Part shown: one piece after another, positions 16,723 to 25,137 of the stretch | Layout: the number at the start of each line of letters is the position of its first letter | Numbering within the stretch: position 1 is the first letter of the stretch | Assembly (NCBI RefSeq): GCF_004217555.1 | Contig: NZ_SHKW01000001.1 | Coordinates: forward strand, 3,596,001-3,660,000 | Origin: Edaphobacter modestus | GTDB lineage: Bacteria > Acidobacteriota > Terriglobia > Terriglobales > Acidobacteriaceae | Direction of reading: 5' to 3' | Length of the DNA stretch: 64,000 nt | Program-made: the position numbers and the translations under genes | The notes under the pieces: model-generated | What the model was told of the DNA's origin: nothing | The model's input: only the letters and a program-made list of their open reading frames with translations | The model's database searches: none

Positions 16723-18201
16723 ATGTCCTACGTAGCAGCGGTCGACCACCTCTACGCCCGTGGCCTCGAGCTTGCCCCCGATCCGACGGCACCTGTTGGC
16801 ACCCGCCGCAAGTTCGATCTCGAGCATATGCGGATCCTGTCTCGCGCCCTTGGCGATCCCCAGAAAAATTTCCCTTCCGTACTGATTGCCGGAACCAACG
16901 GCAAGGGTTCCACCGCCGCTACCCTGGCCAGCATCCTTACTACCGCGGGATATCGCACCGCGCTCTATACCTCGCCCCATCTCTCCCGGGTTAACGAGCG
17001 GATTCAGATCAGTGGAGAGTCCATCTCCGACGAGGACTTCGCCCGACTCTACTTTCAAGTAGACTCAGCTGCAGAGCACCTCGTCGCTGCGGGTGAGCTG
17101 CCTCAGCCTCCAAGTTTTTTCGAGACCCTCACAGGTCTGGCCTTTCTCCACTTCTCCGGCGACGCTTACACCGGCTCCGCGCCCGTCGACATCGCTGTTC
17201 TCGAGGTGGGCCTCGGAGGCCGTCTCGACGCCACCAACATCGTCGACCCGCTGATCTCCATCCTGACCGACATCTCGCTCGACCACCAGGATTATCTCGG
17301 AGACACCATCACCGAGATCACCCGGGAGAAGACCGGAATTCTGCGGCCCCAGGGCACTCTCGTCACCTTGCCCCAGCACCCCGAGGCCAACCAGGCCATC
17401 GGCGAGGCTGCCGCGATGCTGGACCTCCACGCCATCAGCGCGGCCAACTACATTCCCACGGCCGAGAAGCTTCTTCATCCCGAGCCAGGTACAACTGGGA
17501 CTGCCCCAGGCGTAAACCTTCCGCGTAATCGCTACACCATCTCCGTCGATGGCCAGGCCCTCCACGTCGACTCTCCGTTGATGGGCCAGCATCAGCAGCG
17601 AAACATCGCCCTTGCGGTGGCTGCGGCGGAGGAATTACGTAACTGTAAGGGCTACAATAGAGATAAAAGCAACAGTAAGAGTTACGAAATACCCAACGCT
17701 GCCATTGAGGACGGGATTCGCAAGACTCTCTGGCCCGGCCGTCTGGAATTGGTTTCGCTTTCCGGCTCCGCCCCCTTGCTTATGGATGTCGCCCATAATC
17801 CGGCAGGAGCATGGACGCTTCGAGCCGTTCTCGCGCAGCTTCCTGAAGAAACTCCGCGTACCCTTCTCTTCTCCTGCCTGCGGGATAAAGATCTGCGCGA
17901 GATGAGCCAAATTCTTCTGCCTCTTTTCGATCGATCCTCGCCGGACCGCCCAAAGGACCATATCTTCCTGGCGCCGATCAACAGCCCTCGTGCTGCCTCG
18001 CTCGAAGAGCTATCCGAAGCGGCCGAGGCGCTCGAAATTCCGGTGGAGGTCTCTCCGACGCTCGCCGAGGCCCTGGCCCAGGCCCGGGCCGTCACTCCGC
18101 TCGATGGCCTGATTCTCGCCACCGGCTCGGTCTATCTTATTGGCGAGTTGCGCCCACTTGCATTGAACCTAAGCACCGAAGAGGAAACCAGGCGTGCCTG
18201 A
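16723..18201 (+). CDS. folC: Folylpolyglutamate/dihydrofolate synthase
   Basis: 492 residues of the Mur-ligase-like FolC family, which adds glutamate to folates and dihydropteroate. The P-loop is GTNGKGSTAATLASILT near residue 56. The omega loop and folate site follow with SPHLSRVNERIQI, then EVGLGGRLDATNIV near 165 and SLDHQDYLGDT, where the conserved His lies. The C-terminal domain has LLMDVAHNPAGAWTLRAVL. An internal stretch around residues 305-325 (NCKGYNRDKSNSKSYEIP) is an unusual Asn/Lys/Ser-rich insertion. It overlaps plsC by 8 bases, indicating translational coupling. Confidence 0.95.
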   Translation: MSYVAAVDHLYARGLELAPDPTAPVGTRRKFDLEHMRILSRALGDPQKNFPSVLIAGTNGKGSTAATLASILTTAGYRTALYTSPHLSRVNERIQISGESISDEDFARLYFQVDSAAEHLVAAGELPQPPSFFETLTGLAFLHFSGDAYTGSAPVDIAVLEVGLGGRLDATNIVDPLISILTDISLDHQDYLGDTITEITREKTGILRPQGTLVTLPQHPEANQAIGEAAAMLDLHAISAANYIPTAEKLLHPEPGTTGTAPGVNLPRNRYTISVDGQALHVDSPLMGQHQQRNIALAVAAAEELRNCKGYNRDKSNSKSYEIPNAAIEDGIRKTLWPGRLELVSLSGSAPLLMDVAHNPAGAWTLRAVLAQLPEETPRTLLFSCLRDKDLREMSQILLPLFDRSSPDRPKDHIFLAPINSPRAASLEELSEAAEALEIPVEVSPTLAEALAQARAVTPLDGLILATGSVYLIGELRPLALNLSTEEETRRA

Positions 18202-18988
18202 GTCAACCACAACCCTCACCCCGGCTCCGGCCTCCAGCGGACCTTCTCGTGCCCCGGCCTTCTTTCGCTGGCTCACCTACCTCTTCCTTATCCCACTCAT
18301 CCTGGCGTCGACCATCTTCTTCGGCTGTATCTCGCTTCTCTGCGGTCTGTGGGACAAGTCGGGACGACAGCAGCACTTTATCGCCCACCTCTGGGCGCGT
18401 TCCCTTCTGATCCTGAGCCTGTCTCCGATAACCCTTATCGGAGAGGAGAAGCTCCGGATTCATCAGACGGCTGTGTATGCGTCGAACCATCTTAGTTACT
18501 ACGACACGCCGGTACTCTTCGCCCGGCTTCCCTTCCAGTTCCGCATCCTGGCCAAGCAATCCCTTTGGAAGGTTCCTTTTATCGGTTGGTACCTGAACCG
18601 GTCCGGCCAGGTTCCTGTTGACCAGTCCAGTGCGCGAAATGCAGTCGCCAGCCTGAACCGCGGAGTTCAGACGCTTAAGCACGGTCTTCCACTGGTCATC
18701 TTTCCGGAGGGAGGCCGCACCAACACCGGTCGGCCCCAGCCCTTCGTCTCAGGCTCTGCCTACATGGCCATCAAGGCTCAGGTTCCTCTTGTTCCCATCA
18801 CTCTGGTCGGAACCTACGAGCTCCTGCCGATGCATACCTACCATCTTCATCCGCGCCCGCTCGCCATCGTTATCGGAGACCCGATCTCTACGGTGGGCCT
18901 AACCACGCGCGATGCGGATGCCCTGACCGAGCAGCTCCTCAACACAATTACGGCAACCTACATTCACTATCACCCTGAGTTGAGCTGA
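18194..18988 (+). CDS. plsC: 1-acyl-sn-glycerol-3-phosphate acyltransferase
   Basis: 264 residues. It makes phosphatidic acid from lysophosphatidic acid at the inner membrane. An N-terminal hydrophobic helix (FFRWLTYLFLIPLILASTIFF) precedes the acyltransferase motifs: I, NHLSYYD (HX4D, about 97-103); II, KVPFIGWYLNRSGQVPVD; III, FPEGGRT (about 170); IV, VPLVPITL. The start is GTG inside the folC 3' end with GAGGAAACC upstream. Confidence 0.93.
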   Translation: MPESTTTLTPAPASSGPSRAPAFFRWLTYLFLIPLILASTIFFGCISLLCGLWDKSGRQQHFIAHLWARSLLILSLSPITLIGEEKLRIHQTAVYASNHLSYYDTPVLFARLPFQFRILAKQSLWKVPFIGWYLNRSGQVPVDQSSARNAVASLNRGVQTLKHGLPLVIFPEGGRTNTGRPQPFVSGSAYMAIKAQVPLVPITLVGTYELLPMHTYHLHPRPLAIVIGDPISTVGLTTRDADALTEQLLNTITATYIHYHPELS

Positions 18989-19029
18989 AGCGCTGGCGCT
19001 CGGCTCGCCGTATCATGGTTTCTATAGCC

Positions 19030-19818
19030 ATGAAACCTCGAATCGCTATTCCCGTCCCCACCAGCAACAATCCTGAATACAACACGAGATCCTGGGCCCA
19101 GTATGCAGAGGCCGTCAACCGTGCCGGGGGTGACCCGGTGCAGATCCCCCTGGATAGCTCTCCGCGGGCTACGGCAGATCTCATCAACACATGCCAGGGG
19201 GTTCTGCTTCCCGGCTCTCCTGCCGACGTCAATCCTCATAAGTACGGTCATGAGCCGATTCCGGAGTGCAACCCTGCCGATCCTGCTCGCGAGAATGTCG
19301 ATGAACTTCTCATTCAGGATGCTCATAACCTCTATAAACCCCTGTTGACGATCTGTTTCGGGACCCAGTCCCTGAACGTCTGGCGCGGCGGCACCCTGGT
19401 GCAGGATCTGGCTCCCGTTCCGGTCAATCACTCGGCGGGTAGGACCGTGGCGGTGGCTCATTCCGTGGCAGTTCCTCCTGAATCCACGCTTGGAGGTATG
19501 CTTTCCCGCGAAGAGGCGCCCGACCAAAGGGGATTCCTTCGTCTTCCCATCAACTCGAGCCATCACCAGGCCATAGGGATTCCAGGGGACGGTCTCCGCG
19601 TGGTGGGCCGCAGCACGGAGGATGGTGTGGTGGAGGCGGTGGAAGGCGGCCAGGATCAGCAGAACCCGGGGGCCCATTTTGTGCTCGGGGTACAGTGGCA
19701 TCCTGAAAGGACGTATGAGATCAGCCCGGCGTCACGGGCGATCTTCGCGCGCCTGATCTCTGAGGCGACTTCGTGGGCGCCTCGCGCCATCCGGACATCC
19801 GTGGTCCAGGAATCGTAG
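19030..19818 (+). CDS. Class I glutamine amidotransferase-like peptidase C26 (PuuD-type)
   Basis: 262 residues of the gamma-glutamyl-GABA hydrolase type. The nucleophile elbow is LTICFGTQSLNV with Cys near 107; the usual GICRGxQ is altered to ICFGTQ. The catalytic His-Glu pair is in GVQWHPE near 220, and NSSHHQAI lies before it. The enzyme family hydrolyses gamma-glutamyl amides. An upstream ATG at 19015 adds five residues; neither start has a clear ribosome binding site. It follows plsC by about 40 bases in the same direction and leads into the parS/rsmG region. Confidence 0.85.
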   Translation: MKPRIAIPVPTSNNPEYNTRSWAQYAEAVNRAGGDPVQIPLDSSPRATADLINTCQGVLLPGSPADVNPHKYGHEPIPECNPADPARENVDELLIQDAHNLYKPLLTICFGTQSLNVWRGGTLVQDLAPVPVNHSAGRTVAVAHSVAVPPESTLGGMLSREEAPDQRGFLRLPINSSHHQAIGIPGDGLRVVGRSTEDGVVEAVEGGQDQQNPGAHFVLGVQWHPERTYEISPASRAIFARLISEATSWAPRAIRTSVVQES

Positions 19819-19822
19819 GCAG

Positions 19823-19838
19823 TGTTCCACGTGGAACA
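19823..19838. promoter_or_regulatory. parS site 1
   Basis: A perfect 16-bp palindrome, TGTTCCACGTGGAACA, the chromosomal ParB-binding centromere consensus. It lies 4 bases after the preceding stop codon. Confidence 0.93.
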
Positions 19839-19860
19839 CTCTTCAAATGGGAGTGCCACA

Positions 19861-19876
19861 TGTTCCACGTGGAACA
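19861..19876. promoter_or_regulatory. parS site 2
   Basis: A second identical 16-bp parS palindrome, 38 bases from the first, 28 bases upstream of the rsmG start codon. Confidence 0.93.
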
Positions 19877-19903
19877 ATTCAGTTTTGAGATACTAGTGAA
19901 ACG

Positions 19904-20512
19904 ATGCCCGTTCTGCCGGAAACTGAGATCAAGAGCCTTCTTGCCCCCTATCTCTCCCCGATAAACTCCACCCTTCTCTCTCAATTGTCTGGATATCTCG
20001 ATCTCCTGGTTCGCTGGAACGCTCGCACAAACCTTACGGCGATCCGTACCCCGGAGGAGATGGTTCGACGGCACTTTGGCGAAAGCCTGTTTGCCGCGCA
20101 GAATCTCGGGGACGCGCTCCCCGGTACGCTCCTAGATTTAGGCTCCGGCGCGGGGTTCCCCGGAGTTCCCATCGCGCTCTTTCAGCCCACGATTTCCGTG
20201 ACCCTCGCCGAATCGCAGAACAAAAAAGCCACTTTTCTACGGGAGGTGGTGCGAACACTGGGGTTAACGAATGCGGAGGTGTGGGTAGGGCGCGTGGAGG
20301 GGCTGCCTACGGATCGAATGTTTCATACCGTCACGCTCCGCGCGGTAGACAAGATGGAGGTTGCCCTGGAAGCCGCAGGGGCACGGGCGTCTCGCCAGGT
20401 GATTCTTCTTAGTACCTCGGCTTCGCAGCTTCCGCCGGGGTTTATCGTGCGCAGCAACATAAGAATTCCGGAGAGCGAGAGTCGGTTTCTTCTGCGGGCC
20501 GAGCGCGGGTAA
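19904..20512 (+). CDS. rsmG: 16S rRNA (guanine527-N7)-methyltransferase
   Basis: 202 residues. RsmG (GidB) methylates G527 of 16S rRNA. The family features are NLTAIRTPEEMVRRHFGESL near 45, the SAM motif LLDLGSGAGFPGVPIAL near 75, and ESQNKKATFLREVVRTLGL near 105. The length is near the usual 205-215. It is flanked on both sides by parS sites; its TAA is immediately followed by parS 3. It heads the conserved rsmG-parA-parB group. Confidence 0.95.
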   Translation: MPVLPETEIKSLLAPYLSPINSTLLSQLSGYLDLLVRWNARTNLTAIRTPEEMVRRHFGESLFAAQNLGDALPGTLLDLGSGAGFPGVPIALFQPTISVTLAESQNKKATFLREVVRTLGLTNAEVWVGRVEGLPTDRMFHTVTLRAVDKMEVALEAAGARASRQVILLSTSASQLPPGFIVRSNIRIPESESRFLLRAERG

Positions 20513-20528
20513 TGTTCCACGTGGAACA
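20513..20528. promoter_or_regulatory. parS site 3 (with a decayed neighbour at 20563-20577)
   Basis: A third perfect parS palindrome starts at the base after the rsmG stop. A degenerate copy, TGTTCAGGTGGAACA, lacks one central base and lies at 20563-20577 in the rsmG-parA gap. Confidence 0.93.
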
Positions 20529-20721
20529 TCGGGCGTCCCGCTTGAAAGAAGCCTGAGCAAAGTGTTCAGGTGGAACAAAGATTTCCACAAAATGGTGCGT
20601 GGAACCCTCGCGTTTTCCGAGAGTTTGACGTGTTCCACACGTTCTCCACAGCTTGCGGAAGTTCTTCACAAGCCGTGAGGTTGCCCTTCCAGGGTGATCC
20701 CGCTAACCTCTTCTTATTGCA

Positions 20722-21723
20722 ATGAGCAGCCCTACTTCTTCTCCCAAGACGCCTACTGAAGACCTCTCGGCCAAACAAGACCAGAAAGCGATCCCGTCCA
20801 AGGATGCTGCCGAGACGTCACCGACCAAGAACGGTTCGGCCCCCTCTCGCGTCATTGCGATCGTGAACCAGAAAGGCGGCGTCGGAAAGACCACGACTGC
20901 GATTAACCTTGCCGCCTCCTTTGCCCTCGAAGGGATTCCGACGCTGCTGATCGATTGCGATCCCCAGGCGAACTCCTCGGGAGGGCTGGGCGTGGCTCGC
21001 CAGAGAGATGATGAGGAACACCGGAACAGCACGTACGACCTGCTGCTGGGCAATGCGACCCTTGCGGACAGCATGATCCAGACGGAGGTTGAGAACCTGA
21101 AGCTCGTGCCTTCGAGCAAGAATCTGATCGGAGCGACCATTGAGCTTATCTCTGCCGATCGACGGGAGTATCGGCTCCGCGAAGCGATTGAGCCGGTGCG
21201 GTCACAGTTTTCCTTCATTCTGCTCGATTGCCCTCCGGCGCTCGATCTGCTGACCCTGAATGCGCTGGTGGCGGCCGATGGCCTCCTGGTTCCCATGCAG
21301 GCAGAGTACTTTGCGCTCGAGGGAATCTCTGAGCTGATGTCGACCCTGGATCGAGTAACCGGAAGCTTCAATCCAGGACTGTCGCTGGAAGGCGTTCTGC
21401 TGACCATGTACGACGACCGCACGAACCTGGCTGTGCAGGTCACTGAAAATCTCAAATCGTTCTTCAATGACAAGCTTCTGAAGACGTCGATCCCTCGAAA
21501 TGTTCGCCTCGCCGAGGCTCCCAGTCACGGCAAGCCGGTAGCGCTCTATGACTCGCGTTCGAGAGGAGCAGAGACCTATCGGGAGCTTGCCCTGGAGCTT
21601 CTGAGCAGGAACAGCATGGAGAGCCCCGAGGCCAAGAGAAGAAAGGCTGCCGCCGCAGCCGCGGCCAGCTCGCTGAAGTCCTTCAACAAACCGGAAAAGA
21701 AGTCCCGATTCTGGCGATCCTGA
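20722..21723 (+). CDS. parA: Chromosome partition ATPase ParA/Soj
   Basis: 333 residues. This deviant-Walker ATPase segregates the ParB-parS complex over the nucleoid. After a 45-residue Ser/Thr/Lys-rich N-terminal tail comes [19 protein letters not shown] near 48, then [28 protein letters not shown] and [18 protein letters not shown]. The C-terminus is rich in Lys and Ala. The N-terminal tail and basic C-terminus are longer than in Soj. It lies between rsmG and parB, with three parS sites upstream. Confidence 0.97.
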   Translation: MSSPTSSPKTPTEDLSAKQDQKAIPSKDAAETSPTKNGSAPSRVIAIVNQKGGVGKTTTAINLAASFALEGIPTLLIDCDPQANSSGGLGVARQRDDEEHRNSTYDLLLGNATLADSMIQTEVENLKLVPSSKNLIGATIELISADRREYRLREAIEPVRSQFSFILLDCPPALDLLTLNALVAADGLLVPMQAEYFALEGISELMSTLDRVTGSFNPGLSLEGVLLTMYDDRTNLAVQVTENLKSFFNDKLLKTSIPRNVRLAEAPSHGKPVALYDSRSRGAETYRELALELLSRNSMESPEAKRRKAAAAAAASSLKSFNKPEKKSRFWRS

Positions 21724-21793
21724 ACAGGATCAAATACTTTTCCCGATCCATCTCCCGTGTAGCGCCAAATTTCTCTCTTTGAAAGTCAACATC

Positions 21794-22747
21794 ATGCCAA
21801 CCGCATCGTCCGATACGAAACGTCGCGCCCTGGGCAAGGGGCTGGAATCCCTTCTTCCACAACGCAATGCCGCACCGACTCCCGTTCCTGCCATTCACGC
21901 CGCGGCTGCTCCTGAGCCGGCCGGAAGGCCACTCGAGATTCCACTTGACCACATTGAGCGCAATCCCTGGCAGACCAGAAAGCACTTCGATGAGGCGCAG
22001 CTTGCGGAGCTGGCGCAATCCATCGCGGCGACAGGCGTCGTGCAGCCTATAGTGGTCAGACCAATTCCTCCCTTGGCGACTCAACCGCCAGGCCATAACC
22101 CCATGCGTTATCAGTTGATTACGGGTGAGCGGCGGTGGCTGGCGTCTCGCAAGGCAGGAAAGACAACGATTCCATCTATCGTGCGGCAGGTCGCCGACGA
22201 GCAGGTTCTGGAGATGACGATCGTTGAAAACCTGCAGCGGACGGATCTGAACCCCATGGAACAGGCCAGAGCCTACCAGCGGCTGAGCCAGGAGTTCAAG
22301 CTGACGCAGGAGCAGATGGCGACGCGTACGGGCAAGGAGCGTGCCTCGGTAGCGAACTTCCTGCGTCTGCTCCGGCTTCCCGAGGCGGTGCAGGCGAAGG
22401 TGGAAGGGGCAGAGCTGACTTTCGGCCACGCGCGTGCGCTGCTGGCGCTTGAGTCTCCAGAGGCCATTACGTCTGCGGCACAGAAGGTCGTGGCGTTGTC
22501 GTTTTCGGTGCGGCAGACGGAGAACTATGTTCAGGGACTGATCAACCCTGAAGCGAAAGAGAAGAAAGACAAGCCGCAACAGGCGCAGACGGAAGACCCA
22601 AATGTTCGTGAGGCGGAAGACAGGCTGCGGAGAACGTTGGGGCTGAAGGTGAAGATCGAGGACAAGAAGGGCAAGGGCCGCGTGATTATCGAGTACTCCG
22701 GCCTTGAGGACTTCGATACCCTTCTGGAGATGTTGGGCGATAAGTAG
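21794..22747 (+). CDS. parB: Chromosome partition protein ParB/Spo0J
   Basis: 317 residues from ATG 21794 (MPTASSDTKRRALGKGLESLL), the typical ParB opening. The CTPase/clamp region has ITGERRWLASRKAG near 115 and TIVENLQRTDLNPMEQARAYQRL (about 145-167). The helix-turn-helix core for parS lies around TQEQMATRTGKERASVANFLRLLRLP. A C-terminal dimerisation domain ends DFDTLLEMLGDK. A TTG at 21779 would add five residues. It binds the three parS palindromes 1-2 kb upstream. Confidence 0.97.
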   Translation: MPTASSDTKRRALGKGLESLLPQRNAAPTPVPAIHAAAAPEPAGRPLEIPLDHIERNPWQTRKHFDEAQLAELAQSIAATGVVQPIVVRPIPPLATQPPGHNPMRYQLITGERRWLASRKAGKTTIPSIVRQVADEQVLEMTIVENLQRTDLNPMEQARAYQRLSQEFKLTQEQMATRTGKERASVANFLRLLRLPEAVQAKVEGAELTFGHARALLALESPEAITSAAQKVVALSFSVRQTENYVQGLINPEAKEKKDKPQQAQTEDPNVREAEDRLRRTLGLKVKIEDKKGKGRVIIEYSGLEDFDTLLEMLGDK

Positions 22748-22797
22748 AAAAATTTGTTTCTGTAGAACGAAAGGATCCCCGCGCGACTGCGCCCAGC

Positions 22798-23535
22798 ATG
22801 AAAGCAACTGCTCTTGAGTTTCGATTCCGTTTTCTGATTCACGCCGTTCTGTATGGGCTCGGGTTCGTCGTGCCGTGGAACAAATGGCTTCACCTGGATA
22901 CGGTGCGCACGTGGCAGTGGCTGGCGTCTTGGCCGTCGCGTGCGGGCTGGCTTGGCTTCAGCGCATCCACCGTGGCGGTGCTCGTGGTGGGCGTTCTCTT
23001 TGCGCTGGTGGCGGCCCTGCTGCGCACGTGGGGAGCGGCGTATCTCGGTTCGGGGGTCGTACAGGATGCGGCTATGCACGGGGATCGTCTTGTGGCGGCA
23101 GGCCCATATCGTTACATGCGAAATCCTCTGTACCTGGGAACGTTTCTCCATACCTTTGCGCTGGCGCTGCTGACGATGCCGAGCGGTGCTTTGTTCATGC
23201 TCGTTACCATCGGCGTGCTGGAGTTGCGTTTGATCGGAGCCGAAGAGGCTTTTCTTACAGAGAAGCTGGGGGAGCCCTACCGGGCTTACTGTGCGGTCGT
23301 CCCCAGGATCATTCCCTCGCTGCGTCCCCGGCTCGCGTCATCTGCGGTGAAGCCTGTATGGGGCGTGGCGGTGCTGGGCGAGATCTACATGTGGGGCGTG
23401 GCGTTCTCGTTTGCCGCGCTCGGGTGGATGTACAACTCGATTCTGATTCTGCAGGGCGTGATGGTTTCGCTGGGGCTATCGCTGGTGATGCGGGCGCTTC
23501 TCCCGAGGCAGGGAGCGGTTCAAGTCGGACGCTGA
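22798..23535 (+). CDS. Isoprenylcysteine carboxyl methyltransferase-family membrane protein
   Basis: 245 residues with about five hydrophobic segments, from AVLYGLGFVVPW to MYNSILILQGVMVSLGL. The PEMT/ICMT signature is GPYRYMRNPLYLGTFLH (about 101-117), with the paired EEAFLTEKLGEPYRAYCAVVPR. Family members methylate carboxyl groups or lipids at the membrane using SAM. The bacterial substrate is unknown. It lies 50 bases after parB in the same direction. Confidence 0.85.
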   Translation: MKATALEFRFRFLIHAVLYGLGFVVPWNKWLHLDTVRTWQWLASWPSRAGWLGFSASTVAVLVVGVLFALVAALLRTWGAAYLGSGVVQDAAMHGDRLVAAGPYRYMRNPLYLGTFLHTFALALLTMPSGALFMLVTIGVLELRLIGAEEAFLTEKLGEPYRAYCAVVPRIIPSLRPRLASSAVKPVWGVAVLGEIYMWGVAFSFAALGWMYNSILILQGVMVSLGLSLVMRALLPRQGAVQVGR

Positions 23536-23759
23536 AACAGCTCACTCGCGCAACGAGCCTGCTGAAGACGACAACTGGGTCAGTCGGTCATCCTGCAAGC
23601 TGGCGGAAAGCTGAGAGCCCGCCGATCCTGGCGAATGCCGGATTGTACGGGCTCTCGGGTATCGATCTCGCTGCCTTCCGCATGTAAGGCACTACGGCAG
23701 GCTAGAGGGATGAATAGCGCACGTTCGCGTGGCGCACGTTGCGCGGCGTTCGAATAAAA

Positions 23760-24056
23760 CTACTTCTTCGGCGGAGCGATGGTGTCCTTTGCGACCTTGG
23801 CCACGCGGAACTTGACGACGGTCTTCGCCTTGATCTTGATGGTCTCGCCGGTTTGAGGGTTACGGCCGAGGCGTGCTTTGCGCTCTGCCTTGACCAGCTT
23901 GCCGATGCCGGGGATGGTGAACTCACCGTTCTTCTTGGTCTCCTTGACGGCCGTCTCGGCCAGCAGGTCCAGGAAGGTGGCAGTCTGCTTGTTGGTCAGC
24001 TCGAGCTTCTCCGCCAATTGGCGAACCAGTGCTGTCTTAGTCAATCCCTTTGCCAT
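23760..24056 (-). CDS. hup: HU family nucleoid DNA-binding protein
   Basis: 98 residues. N-terminal helices (MAKGLTKTALVRQLAEKL) precede the beta-arm with the HU signature IPGIGKLVKAERKARLGRNPQTGE. The C-terminal extension (VVKFRVAKVAKDTIAPPKK) is slightly longer than E. coli HU. It binds and bends DNA non-specifically. The upstream region contains a TTGACA-like box (24213-24218, reverse strand) and a very T-rich tract. Confidence 0.95.
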   Translation of the reverse strand: MAKGLTKTALVRQLAEKLELTNKQTATFLDLLAETAVKETKKNGEFTIPGIGKLVKAERKARLGRNPQTGETIKIKAKTVVKFRVAKVAKDTIAPPKK

Positions 24057-24347
24057 GTGTCTTGCTCCTTCAGGTTCTTATTTGTTCTAAAGCAGGTCAT
24101 CCGACCGCTCTCAAAACTGTCTTTCCGGCATACTATGAAGCGCGAATCGCCAGTGTTCATGCGGGCGCGGAGAAACCGTACCGCAATTCACCTTCAGCTT
24201 TTCTGAGCACTTTGTCAATCGGATTCGACCGGTTTCCACAGGTTTTTTCGGGTTTTTCCCGGTTTTGTCCTATTTTTAGCTATTTTTTATCGAATTTTGA
24301 GGGTTTTATGCCGGGAAAACCGTTGGCCGAGGGGTGGAACGCATTCT
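24057..24347. promoter_or_regulatory. hup upstream region
   Basis: 291 bases between HU and the DUF2461 gene, both on the minus strand. It is markedly AT-rich at 24235-24305 with T-runs and a partial TTTCCACAG box near 24232. It probably carries the hup promoter (TTGACA on the reverse strand at 24213-24218, without a good -10). No gene seen. Confidence 0.45.
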
Positions 24348-25052
24348 CTAAAACAGCGGTTTGCGCGGTTTGGTTGCTACCAGAGGAGCGTTCAGAAGAG
24401 CGACAATCGGCGCTGCCACCTCGAAGCGTTTCACGATTTCCTTCAGCAGCGTGGGAGTGGTCGCGGCGCTGGGCGGAAGATGCGCACTAACTCCCCACTG
24501 GCGGCAGAGGAGAAGGTCCATCGCAGGCGAGTCGGGCGGAAACCCCTTCGGCGGTCGCGTGAGTTTCTGACCTTCGAATTCGGACAGGAGAGAGCGTAGT
24601 TTTTTGGAGTTGAGCAGGCGGCGCATCTCTTTGTGATGGATTTCGAGATGGCGGCGGATGGCGAGGAGTTGTTCGCGTTCAGGCATGTAGACGCCAGCGG
24701 CGATAACGACTTCGTCAGGGCCGAAGTGAAAGTAAAAGCCACCTCCGGAGGTCTTTTCGAGCCCGGCGCAAGCCCACCACGCCCCCTGATTTCGCTTGTA
24801 GGGGCGCTTGTCGGAAGAAAAACGGATGTCGCGGTAGATACGCATCGCGACCTTCTGCGGGGGTTGCACGTTCTCCGGCGCGAAGCGAAGCATGGCTTCG
24901 TTGATTGCCGTGATGAGGGCGAGTGTTGGGGCCTTGATCTCGCGTTCGTAGATTGCCTTGCGAGTGTTGAACCATTCGCGGTCGTTGTTGCGCTTGAGGC
25001 CGCGCATAAATTTGAATGCTTCGGGACTGTAATGCGGTGCGACGGACGCCAT
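24348..25052 (-). CDS. DUF2461 (TIGR02453) family protein
   Basis: 234 residues. The family pattern is clear: FKFMRGLKRNNDREWFNTRKAIYE near the start, MRIYRDIRFSSDKRPYKRNQGAWW near 72, and GGGFYFHFGPDEVVIAAGVYMPE near 105. The function of the family is not established. It is a cytosolic single-domain protein upstream of HU on the same strand. Confidence 0.88.
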   Translation of the reverse strand: MASVAPHYSPEAFKFMRGLKRNNDREWFNTRKAIYEREIKAPTLALITAINEAMLRFAPENVQPPQKVAMRIYRDIRFSSDKRPYKRNQGAWWACAGLEKTSGGGFYFHFGPDEVVIAAGVYMPEREQLLAIRRHLEIHHKEMRRLLNSKKLRSLLSEFEGQKLTRPPKGFPPDSPAMDLLLCRQWGVSAHLPPSAATTPTLLKEIVKRFEVAAPIVALLNAPLVATKPRKPLF

Positions 25053-25137
25053 GCGGCTATCGTAAATGGAGATGCTGACGCAGGGTGTCAGCAGGGGTCG
25101 TGGCGCAGTGATATGCCAGGCTAGTGCTGAATCGCGG

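Noticed and set aside
21683..22807. 374-codon minus-strand frame over parB
   Set aside because: Antisense of parB, with Arg/Leu/Gln-biased composition.
24200..24310. AT-rich tract with partial DnaA-like box as a second origin
   Set aside because: It is a single weak box between two ordinary genes and is better explained as the hup promoter region.
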